Positions 1 through 7,845 of a DNA stretch of 32,576 nucleotides are shown piece by piece. Below the pieces are notes generated by a model, which had not been told where the DNA came from, did no database searches, and worked only from the letters and a program-made list of their open reading frames with translations. This DNA comes from an uncultured Oleispira sp. Lineage in GTDB: Bacteria; Pseudomonadota; Gammaproteobacteria; Pseudomonadales; Oceanobacteraceae. The stretch's first letter is position 1. Every line of letters begins with the position of its first letter. The position numbers were made by a program, and so were the translations under genes. Where the stretch lies: the NCBI GenBank assembly GCA_913019965.1, contig CAJVZR010000047.1:1-32576 (forward strand), in the 5' to 3' direction.

Positions 1-1606
1 CTAAACTGGCATAATTACTTGGCGGAATTGTGATCTGGAAAGGTCCAGCGCCGTTTCCTGTCGTACTAGTAACTTCTAAATCAAATACGTTATTTGCTAA
101 TACCGGTTCTGTTCCTCCGTCAAAGCGGTTGGTACTTAAAAAGCCTAAGTTATTCAAATTATAATTCACTGAAGATACGGTATTATCAGCAATCTGAATA
201 AAATCTCCATTCGCTGCAGGTGGCACTTGAGCTTGAAATTCAATTCGCCCTGCAACATTGACGGCTAACGTTTCTTCATTACCAGCACCAGCGGTAGCGG
301 TAATCTGCGCATTAATTTGAGTAACCATTTCAGCAATCGTTACCCCTGCAAAACTCGCGGGGTTCGGCGCAATCCAAGAGGCCTGACTGATATTTACAGG
401 GTAAGTACCACCTCCTTCGGTAGCAATACTGAACGCCAGAACATTAGTACTCGCAGCTGTCACATCGAGATTGGCATAAACATTATCTGCCGTTAACTGA
501 TGCGGAGCACCGGCATTGGACACCACAATATTCAAAGGAGGAGTCGCTGTCGTTCGTGTTGTCGTTGAAGTACCTGGAATAGAACGAAAATCTGCCGTTA
601 CTGGTGTCGAACCAACAAACAACTGATTACCCGCTATACCTGGCTGTACGCCACCGTTTGCACCAAACACCGCGTTAAAACTTACGTCTGCCGTTGTAAA
701 GCTCGTACCATTGGTACCATTAATCCCCGCACGTTGAATGATTAATTCACCCGTCGAAGAGGTCGTCGCGGTTAATTGCTGAGAACCAAACACTCCATCT
801 ATCGCCGTTTGAATATCCTGCAAAACGTTCGCTTCGGTTGAACCTGCCGTAATGGCCGGCACACTGACCGTTTGCAAGCCATTACCATCACCGATATCAA
901 ATTGAATATCAGCTACTGCACCCGTCCCCGCTACACCTACCGCTGCAACCGTAGTACCACCCGTCCAGTCTAATAATGCGGGTACTCCAGCAGTCGTTGG
1001 CTGACCAACTGCTACCAAGGTTGAAGATGTTGATTCAATAATCCCAGAATCCGCAACGCCAATGGCTAAACCATTCGAAACCAATTCCAAGCCTTGCTGC
1101 TGTAATACTTCTTCCGTCGCTGCTAGGTTTAAAATTGCAGATACTCTACTTGTCAGTGCAGGAGCCTGGTTGCCAACTTGTATTTGAATATCACCTAATA
1201 CACCACTAACAACGCCGTCTGAGTTCGCATCAAAACCCTGCACACGGCCGCCGTTATTGGCCACCACATAACCGTCTTTATCTAAACCAAATAAACCCGC
1301 TCGAGTATAAGAAATAGAACCACGATCTTCTAAAACAAAAAAACCATTACCATCAATGGCCATATCCAACGCATTCTCAGTACCACTGATATTACCTTGG
1401 CTAAATTCCTGCCGAACATTTTCCACCATTACCCCACTGCCCACCGGCTTACTACCCGTGCCGAGTAAGGTGCTAGTATAGACATCACTAAACTCCGCAC
1501 GAGATTCTTTAAAACCTGTCGTACTTGCGTTTGCTACGTTATTACCGGTAACTTCCAAATCTGTGGAAGCCGCGCGAATACCACTTAAACCAATATTAAA
1601 GCTCAT
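1..1606 (-). CDS. flgE: Flagellar hook protein FlgE (C-terminus beyond window)
   Basis: Subunit of the extracellular flagellar hook. The frame is open from an ATG at 1606 to the left edge, giving 535 residues without a stop. The N-terminus (MSFNIGLSGIRAAS, then NNVANASTTGFKES) is the rod/hook helix shared by FlgE, FlgF and FlgG. It is followed by the conserved region containing ALDMAIDGNGFFVL and SYTRAGLFGLDKDGYVV. From about residue 170 the protein is Ala/Thr/Gly/Val-rich, with segments resembling flagellin/hook insertion repeats, and the C-terminal closing helix is not in the window. Typical FlgE of enteric bacteria is about 400 residues, so this one has a large exposed central domain, as seen in other marine gammaproteobacteria. 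It is the fourth gene after flgB, flgC and flgD on the same strand, 24 bases after flgD. A GGAGAAAT Shine-Dalgarno lies just upstream of the ATG. Confidence 0.93.
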   Translation of the reverse strand, partial: MSFNIGLSGIRAASTDLEVTGNNVANASTTGFKESRAEFSDVYTSTLLGTGSKPVGSGVMVENVRQEFSQGNISGTENALDMAIDGNGFFVLEDRGSISYTRAGLFGLDKDGYVVANNGGRVQGFDANSDGVVSGVLGDIQIQVGNQAPALTSRVSAILNLAATEEVLQQQGLELVSNGLAIGVADSGIIESTSSTLVAVGQPTTAGVPALLDWTGGTTVAAVGVAGTGAVADIQFDIGDGNGLQTVSVPAITAGSTEANVLQDIQTAIDGVFGSQQLTATTSSTGELIIQRAGINGTNGTSFTTADVSFNAVFGANGGVQPGIAGNQLFVGSTPVTADFRSIPGTSTTTRTTATPPLNIVVSNAGAPHQLTADNVYANLDVTAASTNVLAFSIATEGGGTYPVNISQASWIAPNPASFAGVTIAEMVTQINAQITATAGAGNEETLAVNVAGRIEFQAQVPPAANGDFIQIADNTVSSVNYNLNNLGFLSTNRFDGGTEPVLANNVFDLEVTSTTGNGAGPFQITIPPSNYASL

Positions 1607-1630
1607 AATAATTTCTCCACGACGCCACGA

Positions 1631-2428
1631 TTATTCGTTAACAATTTGTTTGATTTCGTCCATACCCGCACGCATGCCACCGGCAAGGTTGAGCGTTGCC
1701 GCTCCAGTAGGACTTAAGCTGACACTATCGACTCGAGCACTCATCAAGGTGGCAAACTCTTCCGTCACTCCAGCAACACTGCCAGAAACTTTAAAGCTGT
1801 ATTCACCGGGAGGATAAGGCACATGAATAGGATTACCCGATTCATCTAAAACCTGCTCACCATTCTCATCGACATAAAACTCTTGGCGGTTTAGCTTGCT
1901 GTAATCCAAATCAACAATCTCACCGTCCATCATTAGATTTAATCCATCCCAGCGCACCGACATTTCACCCTCGGCATGATTACCTAACGAAAATTGTTCA
2001 AGCAACTGACCGTTTTCATCCTCAATCGTCAACTTCAAATCCGTTGTTGATTCAGGCAATTCGCTATAACCACTAACGATACCTTTATTTAATAAAAGGC
2101 CCATTTTATTACCTTCGACAATCACCGACTGCCCTACCAAAGACGAAGCCTGCAGTGCTTGGCTAGAACGCATGCCATCCGACATACCTTCCGTTGTATT
2201 ATTTAATTTATCTAAACCTTCTACCGTGGAGAATTGAGCCAGCTGAGCAATAAATTCACCATTATCTTGTGGATCTAATGGATTCTGGTTATTCAGTTCG
2301 GCAATCATAAGTTTTAAAAACTCATCCTGCCCCATCTCGTTCGTTTTAGGAGCCTCAGCATTCTTTGTCGTATTAGAGTATTGATCTAATACAGAAGAAG
2401 CCGCATTTGAATTATCAATCGTCGACAT
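1631..2428 (-). CDS. flgD: Flagellar hook assembly (cap) protein FlgD
   Basis: FlgD forms the scaffold cap under which FlgE polymerises and is exported by the flagellar type III system. The hallmark N-terminal segment is present: QDEFLKLMIAELNNQNPLDP, then EFIAQLAQFSTVEGLDKLN (about residues 33-75). After it come a region with SLVGQSVIVEG, a FlgD Ig-like domain and a Tudor-like domain (GEYSFKVSGSVAGV). At 265 residues it is slightly longer than the usual 220-240; the extra part is an acidic stretch around residues 185-205 (VDENGEQVLDESGNP). Its AGGAG ribosome site overlaps the end of flgC, which stops 2 bases upstream, so translation is probably coupled. It is expected to be co-transcribed from the sigma-54 type promoter in front of flgB. 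Confidence 0.95.
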   Translation of the reverse strand: MSTIDNSNAASSVLDQYSNTTKNAEAPKTNEMGQDEFLKLMIAELNNQNPLDPQDNGEFIAQLAQFSTVEGLDKLNNTTEGMSDGMRSSQALQASSLVGQSVIVEGNKMGLLLNKGIVSGYSELPESTTDLKLTIEDENGQLLEQFSLGNHAEGEMSVRWDGLNLMMDGEIVDLDYSKLNRQEFYVDENGEQVLDESGNPIHVPYPPGEYSFKVSGSVAGVTEEFATLMSARVDSVSLSPTGAATLNLAGGMRAGMDEIKQIVNE

Positions 2429-2430
2429 AC

Positions 2431-2877
2431 TTATTCTCCTAACATCAAAGTACGTTGCAGCATTTGCTTCGCTGTTTTCAGTACTTCAACGTTCATCTGA
2501 TAACTGCGAGAAGATGACATCATGTCAGTCATTTCTTCCACGACATTCACATTCGGGTAGTACACATAACCCTCTTCATTCGCCATCGGATGATCAGGCT
2601 GAAATCGAGGCTGCAGAGGCGCATCACTTTCAACAATGCCTTTCACCTGCACACCCGCGCCAATTTCTTCACCCTTATCGTGAAACTGGTTATGCTTATT
2701 CACATTCAAAAATTCGTTATGCATGACCGCAAAAACAGGCTTACGTGCACGATAGGTTTCATCAATGCTACTGCTTGCACTTTCGGCGTTTGCGATGTTA
2801 CTGGCCGTTGTATTTAAACGCATGGACTGTGCGTTCATGGCAGAGCCTGCGATGTCGAAAATATTACCTAATGACAT
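2431..2877 (-). CDS. flgC: Flagellar proximal rod protein FlgC
   Basis: One of the proximal rod proteins that crosses the periplasm and joins the MS ring to the distal rod. At 148 residues it has family length. The N-terminal rod motif (AGSAMNAQSMRLNTTASNIANA) is followed by YRARKPVF, and the C-terminal helix SSRSYQMNVEVLKTAKQMLQRTL is the standard rod/hook closing helix. The start ATG lies 2 bases after the flgB stop and has GGAGAAT in front of it, so flgB, flgC and flgD form a tight translationally coupled unit. No oddities were seen. Confidence 0.96.
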   Translation of the reverse strand: MSLGNIFDIAGSAMNAQSMRLNTTASNIANAESASSSIDETYRARKPVFAVMHNEFLNVNKHNQFHDKGEEIGAGVQVKGIVESDAPLQPRFQPDHPMANEEGYVYYPNVNVVEEMTDMMSSSRSYQMNVEVLKTAKQMLQRTLMLGE

Positions 2878-2879
2878 AA

Positions 2880-3278
2880 TTATTCTCCTCGGATCGCAGA
2901 TTTAAGCCCTTTGAATTTTCCATTCAGAAATTCAAAACTGGAGTTGTAATCCATGGCGTTGCGGGAAAAAAGTGTTTGTTCGATTTGCGTATCAACGGTA
3001 TTACCATCGATCGAAGGTTGCGAAGGATTACGATATAGTAGGTCACTGTTTCGGCTAGCACTGCCAGAAATATGTGCGCTATTGGTCGATTCCATTTTCA
3101 GACCTGCTTGGCTTTGGCTTTCTTTCGCCAGCAAGGCTTGAAAGTTCATATCGCGCGATTTGAATCCAGGCGTATCTGAGTTTGCTAAGTTATTGGCCAA
3201 AATCTCTGCACGCTTACCGCGCAGTAACATGGCATCGGGATGAACCCCTAAAGCATTGTTGAAATTGATTGAACCCAT
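2880..3278 (-). CDS. flgB: Flagellar proximal rod protein FlgB
   Basis: Proximal rod protein, the first gene of the rod/hook operon on this strand. It has 132 residues, the usual FlgB length. The rod motif is modified in the FlgB way (LLRGKRAEILANNLANSDTPGFKSRDMNFQ cut across residues 19-48). The C-terminus has FSRNAMDYNSSFEFLNGKFKGLKSAIRG, which matches the FlgB ending. The ATG at 3278 has AAGAGAG upstream. A sigma-54 type promoter at 3317-3333 gives a predicted leader of about 27 nucleotides, consistent with FleQ/FlrC-type class II-III flagellar control in polar flagellates. Confidence 0.96.
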   Translation of the reverse strand: MGSINFNNALGVHPDAMLLRGKRAEILANNLANSDTPGFKSRDMNFQALLAKESQSQAGLKMESTNSAHISGSASRNSDLLYRNPSQPSIDGNTVDTQIEQTLFSRNAMDYNSSFEFLNGKFKGLKSAIRGE

Positions 3279-3316
3279 AACTTAACTCTCTTCGCAAATG
3301 TGCATATAAGAGTTAG

Positions 3317-3333
3317 AGCAAGGGCCATACCAA
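3317..3333 (-). promoter_or_regulatory. Sigma-54 (RpoN) type promoter for flgBCDE
   Basis: Read on the minus strand the site is TTGGTATGGCCCTTGCT. Against the RpoN consensus YTGGCACGRNNNTTGCW it differs at two bases only, and it keeps the essential GG (-24) and GC (-12) with exactly 10 bases between them. It lies 39 bases upstream of the flgB ATG. flgB operons of Vibrio and Pseudomonas are known to be RpoN dependent. Start-site position near 3305 is inferred. Confidence 0.8.
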
Positions 3334-3410
3334 CTTTCAAAATTATTTAATTTCGTTATATTTCAATAACTTAAAGGTATTGCAATCGACTAAGGAAAAA
3401 ATACTGATAT

Positions 3411-3440
3411 GAAAAAAGAGGTAAGCGGCAAGGCCTTACC
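3411..3440 (-). terminator. Rho-independent terminator after cheR
   Basis: On the minus strand GGTAAG and CTTACC pair around a 9-base loop and are followed by TCTTTTTTC. The first stem arm overlaps the TAA stop codon of cheR. It would separate cheV-cheR transcription from the flgB promoter about 80 bases further on. The stem is short (6 bp), so efficiency is uncertain. Confidence 0.6.
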
Positions 3441-4278
3441 GACTGCCAGCGGCAATCGGTTTAGCCTGATAGGAAATACCTGGGGAGAATTGTTTCATCT
3501 GATAATAATCCGACAAATTATTCACAGCTTCGGAAGCACCAACAAACAAATGCCCCTCTTTATTAAGCGTGCCATGAATGCGCTTTAAGATGTCGGCCTT
3601 AAAATCGGCAGAGAAATAAATCAGTACATTACGGCAAAAAACAATATCGAACTTACCCAACATGCTATAGCTGGTTTGCAGGTTTAATGACCGAAATTCA
3701 ATACGACGTTTAATATCATCACTGATTTTCCATTCATCATCTCCCTGCTGATTAAAATATTGCTTTAAATGCACATCCCCCATTCCCCGCTTTAAGGCGA
3801 GCTGTGGATAAACACCTTCTTTAGCAATCGCTAAGGCCGTGGGTGAAATATCTGTGGCGATAATTTTCACATCCCCCATCAACGCCCCAGGGTTATTGCG
3901 TTTAAATTCTTCAATCGCAATACTCAGAGAATACGGCTCCTGTCCGGTACTGCATGCTGCCGACCAAATCCGCAGTGGCCGACGAGTTTTGGCAAGTTCA
4001 GGTAGTAGTTTTTCTCTAAATATTTTGAAAGGATGATCATCACGAAACCAAAGTGTTTCGTTGGTCGTCATGGCATCAATCACAGATTCTTTTAATTTAA
4101 GATTACGATCCATCGCCGCCACTAATTCGGTTAAATTAGTGAGTTTTTCACTTTCTAATAAGCGTCTTAAGCGGCTGGTAATTAAATACTCTTTATTATT
4201 ACCTAGCATGATGCCGCTATATTGCTCTAGCTTTTTCTTAAATAAGTCGTATTCAGTTGGACTGATCGAAAAACTCAT
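3436..4278 (-). CDS. cheR: Chemotaxis protein methyltransferase CheR
   Basis: SAM-dependent enzyme that methylates glutamates on chemoreceptors, acting in adaptation together with CheB. At 280 residues it has family length. The N-terminal helical CheR domain spans about residues 1-70. It is followed by the conserved TTNETLWFRDD (71-81), the SAM-binding loop WSAACSTGQEPYS (105-117), ATDIS (141-145) and DIVFCRNVLIYF (211-222). AAGGGATGG lies upstream of the ATG. It is 30 bases downstream of cheV on the same strand and probably shares its transcript. The pair sits next to flgB, as in Pseudomonas relatives. Nothing is missing from the active site. Confidence 0.96.
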   Translation of the reverse strand: MSFSISPTEYDLFKKKLEQYSGIMLGNNKEYLITSRLRRLLESEKLTNLTELVAAMDRNLKLKESVIDAMTTNETLWFRDDHPFKIFREKLLPELAKTRRPLRIWSAACSTGQEPYSLSIAIEEFKRNNPGALMGDVKIIATDISPTALAIAKEGVYPQLALKRGMGDVHLKQYFNQQGDDEWKISDDIKRRIEFRSLNLQTSYSMLGKFDIVFCRNVLIYFSADFKADILKRIHGTLNKEGHLFVGASEAVNNLSDYYQMKQFSPGISYQAKPIAAGSR

Positions 4279-4308
4279 ATAACCATCCCTTTATTCACCT
4301 GTACGCCC

Positions 4309-5244
4309 TTATTTACCATCACGAAACTGTTCAATACGCTTCACTACTTCTTCACCCAGAATATCGGGATTAAATTTTGCAATGAAACCATCAGCACCGA
4401 CCTTTTCAACCATGGCCTTATTAAAAACACCACTTAAGGAGGTATGCAATACGATATTAAAGTCAGCAATTCTTGGGTCGTTACGAATACTCGTCGTTAG
4501 TGTATAACCATCCATTTCTGGCATTTCGATGTCGGAAATCATCATCAAATATTTATCTTGAATTCGCTCACCTGCATCGGTCAATTCCTGTAAATGATTC
4601 CAAGCTTGCATGCCATCATTTAGCGCGGTGACTTTCACACCAATTTCTTCTAAACAGCGAGATACCTGCTTACGTGCAATTTTAGAATCATCAACAATCA
4701 GAACGTGGAGTTCTTTCGCTTCTTCAGCAACTTCATCACTGACCATGTCTTCCGACATTTTCTCATTCATCGGTGAAACTTCAGCCAATACTTTTTCTAC
4801 GTCAATAATTTCAACCAGCTTGTCTTCGACCTCAGTTACCGCCGTTAAATAATGCTCACGGCCCGTGCCCTTGGGTGGCGGATGAATATCCCCCCAATTC
4901 ATATTAACAATACGTTCAACACCGGCCACTAAGAAACCCTGAGTCTTTAAGTTATATTCGGTAATGATGACAAAAGCATTATCCATATCACTGATTTTTG
5001 GCCCGCCTGTGGCCATACTCAGATCCATGATAGGAATCGTCCCAATTCTCAAATGTGCGACCCCACGGACAACAGGGTGGCTATGAGGCAAAAGTGTCAG
5101 CTTAGGGCACTGTAGGACCTCTTTTACTTTAAATACGTTAATGCCATAAACCTGAGGCCCCTCCATTCTAAATAATAGAAGTTCCAAGCGATTAGCCCCC
5201 ACTAACTGGGTTCGCTGGTTTACGGTTTCCATGACTCCTGCCAT
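4309..5244 (-). CDS. cheV: Chemotaxis coupling/receiver protein CheV
   Basis: Cytoplasmic coupling protein that links chemoreceptors to CheA and carries a phosphorylatable receiver for adaptation or phosphate drain. An N-terminal CheW-like domain (about 15-160) has VYGINVFKVKEV and LRIGTIPIMDLS. A short acidic linker is followed by a receiver domain (179-308) with acidic pair D185/D186, phospho-acceptor D238 in MISDIEMPEMDG, and K290 in GFIAKF. At 311 residues it has full family length. AGGAG lies 9 bases upstream of the ATG. cheR follows on the same strand and flgA diverges upstream. Confidence 0.96.
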   Translation of the reverse strand: MAGVMETVNQRTQLVGANRLELLLFRMEGPQVYGINVFKVKEVLQCPKLTLLPHSHPVVRGVAHLRIGTIPIMDLSMATGGPKISDMDNAFVIITEYNLKTQGFLVAGVERIVNMNWGDIHPPPKGTGREHYLTAVTEVEDKLVEIIDVEKVLAEVSPMNEKMSEDMVSDEVAEEAKELHVLIVDDSKIARKQVSRCLEEIGVKVTALNDGMQAWNHLQELTDAGERIQDKYLMMISDIEMPEMDGYTLTTSIRNDPRIADFNIVLHTSLSGVFNKAMVEKVGADGFIAKFNPDILGEEVVKRIEQFRDGK

Positions 5245-5308
5245 AAATTTCTCCTAATTCTAACGCCTTCGGCATGGCGCTTGCTGTATCAAACGTAAAT
5301 CAAACAAA

Positions 5309-5326
5309 GTGTCGTAAAAGTGACAC
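5309..5326. promoter_or_regulatory. Inverted repeat in the cheV-flgA divergent gap
   Basis: Arms GTGTC and GACAC are separated by 8 bases, in the 125-base gap between the divergent cheV and flgA start codons. Its position upstream of both genes would suit a regulator site. No family consensus was recognised, and 5-bp arms can arise by chance. Confidence 0.25.
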
Positions 5327-5369
5327 AGCAAATACGGCTCATTGTTTGAGCATAGTTGAGAATGGATAA

Positions 5370-6092
5370 ATGAATAGCAGATGCAGAAGATTCATTAAGC
5401 GATTATTCGTTTTTTTATTGATATGCCCAATTCATTGGTCATTGAGCCATGCCAGCTTAGTGAATGCCACACAGCTCAAACAACAGGTCGAATATGAAAT
5501 ATTGCAGCAGTGGCAATCTTTAGAGCAACGAAAAGATGCTACCAGCAAGGTATTAGTCAGCGGTATTCCCCAAGGATATCGCGTGCCCCCGTGCCCGCAA
5601 GCACTCCGCGTTAAAGCGAATAAGCAGCTGGTTCTGGGGCGTAATAGCATCCAAGTCAGCTGTATTCATAAAACCAGTTGGTCGTTGATGTTAACGGCCG
5701 AGATAGAAGTTTGGCGAGATGTGGTTGTATTACGCGATCATATCACGCGTGGTGATGCGGTGAATTCAACTTACCTCACCCTACAACAACGCAATATTGG
5801 CAAACTACAACGGGGCTATTTCACCCGTTTAGACAAGGTAACAGGTAACATTAGTAAGCGCTCACTTAAAGCAGGAACGGCAATCAGCCCAAGTATGATC
5901 AGCCTGCCGATAATCGTTCAGCGTGGACAAGCCATTACTCTAAGAGTAGAGCGCCCTGGAATAGCCGTCGATATGAAAGGCCTGGCACTCAAAAAAGGGC
6001 GTCAGGGCGATACCATTAAGGTTAAAAATAGCAGCAGTAATAAGGTGTTATTTGGCACCATAGTGGACGCGGATTTAGTTTTAGTAAATTAA
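5370..6092 (+). CDS. flgA: Flagellar basal body P-ring formation protein FlgA
   Basis: Periplasmic chaperone needed to assemble FlgI into the P ring. The N-terminus has a basic n-region (MNSRCRRFIKR) and a hydrophobic core ending near SLSHA, a clear Sec signal peptide. The rest matches the FlgA/SAF fold: VLRDHITRGDAVNSTYL, then RSLKAGTAISPSMI and the C-terminal RGQAITLRVERPGIAVDMKGLALKKGRQGDTIKVKNSSS (about 190-228), which is the most conserved part. At 240 residues the length is typical. The start is fixed because the nearby ATG at 5363 reads straight into a stop. It is divergent from cheV and followed by flgM from its own promoter. Confidence 0.94.
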   Translation: MNSRCRRFIKRLFVFLLICPIHWSLSHASLVNATQLKQQVEYEILQQWQSLEQRKDATSKVLVSGIPQGYRVPPCPQALRVKANKQLVLGRNSIQVSCIHKTSWSLMLTAEIEVWRDVVVLRDHITRGDAVNSTYLTLQQRNIGKLQRGYFTRLDKVTGNISKRSLKAGTAISPSMISLPIIVQRGQAITLRVERPGIAVDMKGLALKKGRQGDTIKVKNSSSNKVLFGTIVDADLVLVN

Positions 6093-6114
6093 ACGATTTT
6101 TTGTGAAAAAAGAT

Positions 6115-6141
6115 TAAAGTTCTCAGGGCAATAGCCGATAC
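6115..6141 (+). promoter_or_regulatory. Sigma-28 (FliA) promoter for flgM-flgN-flgZ
   Basis: TAAAGTTC at 6115-6122 and GCCGATAC at 6134-6141 are separated by exactly 11 bases. Against the FliA consensus TAAAGTTT-N11-GCCGATAA only two of 16 positions differ. It lies in the flgA-flgM gap. This means flgM is transcribed by the sigma factor that its product inhibits, a negative feedback known for class III flagellar genes. Confidence 0.87.
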
Positions 6142-6188
6142 AATTACCGTAGGAGTCTAACAAGATGCAATGGCTTGGAGAAATATCC

Positions 6189-6497
6189 ATGAATATCAAT
6201 AAGTTAACCAGTGGTCTGGAAGGCGGAGGTAGAACGAAACCCGATGCTGCCAGCCCTCAGAACCAAAAAACTGAAGAAAATACCAAAGCGACGAGCAGTG
6301 TCGGAAGTGCCGACCAGGTCAAATTAAGCTCGAGCAGTATGAATATTCAACAAATCGAAGCAGAAGTCAGCAAGATGCCCGACGTGGATGACAAAACCAT
6401 CGACCGCATCCGCAGTGCTATCGACAGTGGCGAATATAAGATTGATTATCAAAAATTGGCAGGAAAAATGCTAGATTTCGAAGGAAAGCTTAATTAA
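6189..6497 (+). CDS. flgM: Anti-sigma-28 factor FlgM
   Basis: FlgM holds FliA (sigma-28) inactive until the hook is finished, then is exported through it. The product is about 102 residues with the usual layout. A disordered, polar N-terminal half is followed by a C-terminal sigma-binding half with DQVKLSSSSMNIQQIEAEVSKMPDVDDKTIDRIRSAIDSGEYKIDYQKLAGKML (cut across residues 47-98). I chose ATG 6189 because it gives the typical start MNINKL and has GGAGA seven bases upstream. An in-frame ATG at 6165, also with an AGGAG, would add eight residues (MQWLGEIS) and cannot be excluded. A FliA promoter is directly upstream, and flgN follows 14 bases after the stop. Confidence 0.93.
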   Translation: MNINKLTSGLEGGGRTKPDAASPQNQKTEENTKATSSVGSADQVKLSSSSMNIQQIEAEVSKMPDVDDKTIDRIRSAIDSGEYKIDYQKLAGKMLDFEGKLN

Positions 6498-6511
6498 TCC
6501 TTGGAGTCACC

Positions 6512-6997
6512 GTGGCCAACTTGCATCAGATATTCTATCAACAGCTCAGCCAAGAATTAGCGCTTGCCAACACATTGCATAGACTCCTTTGTGAAGAACG
6601 CGAGCTGCTAGATCCGCCTAACATCAAGGCTCTAGGCCTACTACAAGACGATAAACAGCAACAATTAACCCGTCTTCAAGCCTTAAGCCAGCAGCGTTGT
6701 GACTGGCTTAAAGAACAGCACATTCCTCTCGATAAGCACTGTATTAATCACCCATTATTACAATCAGCCAATGAAGAAGATAACCAGCGCTTAGCCGCCT
6801 TGTGGCAAGACCTTACCGATCAGTTTATCGAGAACCGCCGCTTGACCGATATATTGTCAACTATCGTACTAACTGCTCGACAAAGAACACAAAGTTTGAT
6901 GAAAATCTTGCGCGGACAGAAAAATACTCCTAATTTATATAATAAAACGGGTCAAACCCAAGGCGCGTCAGCGGGAATGGGTTACGCAAAAGCTTAA
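6512..6997 (+). CDS. flgN: Flagellar export chaperone FlgN
   Basis: Cytoplasmic chaperone that binds the hook-filament junction proteins FlgK and FlgL and delivers them to the export gate. The 161-residue product is nearly all helix and Gln/Leu-rich, as FlgN proteins are (LHRLLCEERELLDPPNIKALGLLQDDKQQQL, residues about 21-51). It ends in a flexible Gly/Ala-rich tail containing NLYNKTGQTQG, resembling the C-terminus of Pseudomonas FlgN. Translation starts at GTG 6512 with TTGGAG upstream. It lies between flgM and flgZ. Sequence conservation in FlgN is weak, so gene order carries part of the call. Confidence 0.88.
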   Translation: MANLHQIFYQQLSQELALANTLHRLLCEERELLDPPNIKALGLLQDDKQQQLTRLQALSQQRCDWLKEQHIPLDKHCINHPLLQSANEEDNQRLAALWQDLTDQFIENRRLTDILSTIVLTARQRTQSLMKILRGQKNTPNLYNKTGQTQGASAGMGYAKA

Positions 6998-7029
6998 GGA
7001 ATGAATGAAAGTTATGTCTGAGGGAAACA

Positions 7030-7797
7030 ATGTCTGAGGAAAGCAATAACGAGTATTACCTAGAGACCCCAGAGGATATCTATGGCGCTCTACGTAAAAT
7101 CATTCTAATGAAACAACCGGTGTTCATTAATATTGAAGGCAGTGAAGAAAACTTCACCTCAGCTATTACTCATGCCAACCTTAAAAACTCGAGCTTCTTT
7201 CTTGATCAAGTCGTACCGCAAAAAGGGAACGAACTCATTCGCGCTGGCCAACGCTTTTCCGTTGTCGCCGATAGCCAAGGGGTAAAAATAGAGTTCGACA
7301 TGACGGGGCGCTTGAAATATCAGCCGAATAAAGAGCAGTATCGCGTTGAATTCCCAACCCAAGTGCTTTATCTACAGCGCCGTACCGCTTACCGAGTCAT
7401 GGTGCCACCCGCCCACCAGATATTAGTTAAATTAAAAATGGAAGACGGCGAGGAAAATCTAGTTGGTCGTCTTGCAGACCTCTCTTCTAGCGGCTTTAAA
7501 GCACTTTTTAAAGGCGATATCGTTGAACGTTTAAAAGCGACAAAAAACATTCCGATCGCGCGCATTAAGTTTAATGACCAGAATAATATGGACTGCAGTT
7601 TGGAAGTTCGCCACGTTGTTGCGACTAAAGAAGCGAATACCCAGGTTGGCTTTGCCTTTGATCTAATATCCGGTATGGGCCAACGCTACCTAGACCGCTT
7701 AATCGGTGAACTGCAATGGGAAGAAAGGCGCAAAGCCGAGCAAGCCGAATTGGATAAACTCAAAAACAATCAAGAATTACCCCAAGTCCAAGAATAG
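7030..7797 (+). CDS. flgZ: c-di-GMP-binding flagellar brake protein (FlgZ/YcgR, PilZ domain)
   Basis: YcgR-family protein that slows or biases the flagellar motor when it binds cyclic di-GMP. The N-terminal YcgR domain covers about residues 10-113 and ends with YRVEFPTQVLYLQRR. The C-terminal PilZ domain has the nucleotide-binding arginines R118 and R122 in the R-x-x-x-R motif and the second motif DLSSSG (150-155), so c-di-GMP binding residues are intact. At 255 residues it has full length. The start is the ATG at 7030 after GAGGGAAAC; an upstream ATG at 7016 reaches a stop after seven codons. The flgM-flgN-flgZ order matches Pseudomonas, and co-transcription from the FliA promoter is likely. 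Confidence 0.93.
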   Translation: MSEESNNEYYLETPEDIYGALRKIILMKQPVFINIEGSEENFTSAITHANLKNSSFFLDQVVPQKGNELIRAGQRFSVVADSQGVKIEFDMTGRLKYQPNKEQYRVEFPTQVLYLQRRTAYRVMVPPAHQILVKLKMEDGEENLVGRLADLSSSGFKALFKGDIVERLKATKNIPIARIKFNDQNNMDCSLEVRHVVATKEANTQVGFAFDLISGMGQRYLDRLIGELQWEERRKAEQAELDKLKNNQELPQVQE

Positions 7798-7830
7798 ACA
7801 CCGCGTAATAAATGCTCGTAGGTATTATTC

Positions 7831-7839
7831 TGATACAAT
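7831..7839 (+). promoter_or_regulatory. Possible extended -10 element just before holC
   Basis: TGATACAAT fits the extended -10 form TGnTATAAT with one mismatch. It ends six bases before the holC ATG at 7846. If used, transcription would start at or next to the A of the start codon. No good -35 was seen, and no Shine-Dalgarno lies in front of holC. Confidence 0.35.
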
Positions 7840-7845
7840 GCGGGC

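Noticed and set aside
5258..5280. Short GCC-TTC-GGC type hairpin upstream of cheV
   Set aside because: The stem is only 3-4 bp with no T-run, so it is not distinguishable from chance.
5337..5351. GCTCA/TGAGC inverted repeat before flgA and a GCCG-containing weak sigma-28 match for cheV
   Set aside because: The arms are 5 bp, and the sigma-28 match has a 17-base instead of 15-base spacing with a poor -10, so neither is supported.
6165..6188. Eight-residue longer FlgM
   Set aside because: An AGGAG is present, but MNINKL is the typical FlgM start and has its own GGAGA; left as an alternative.
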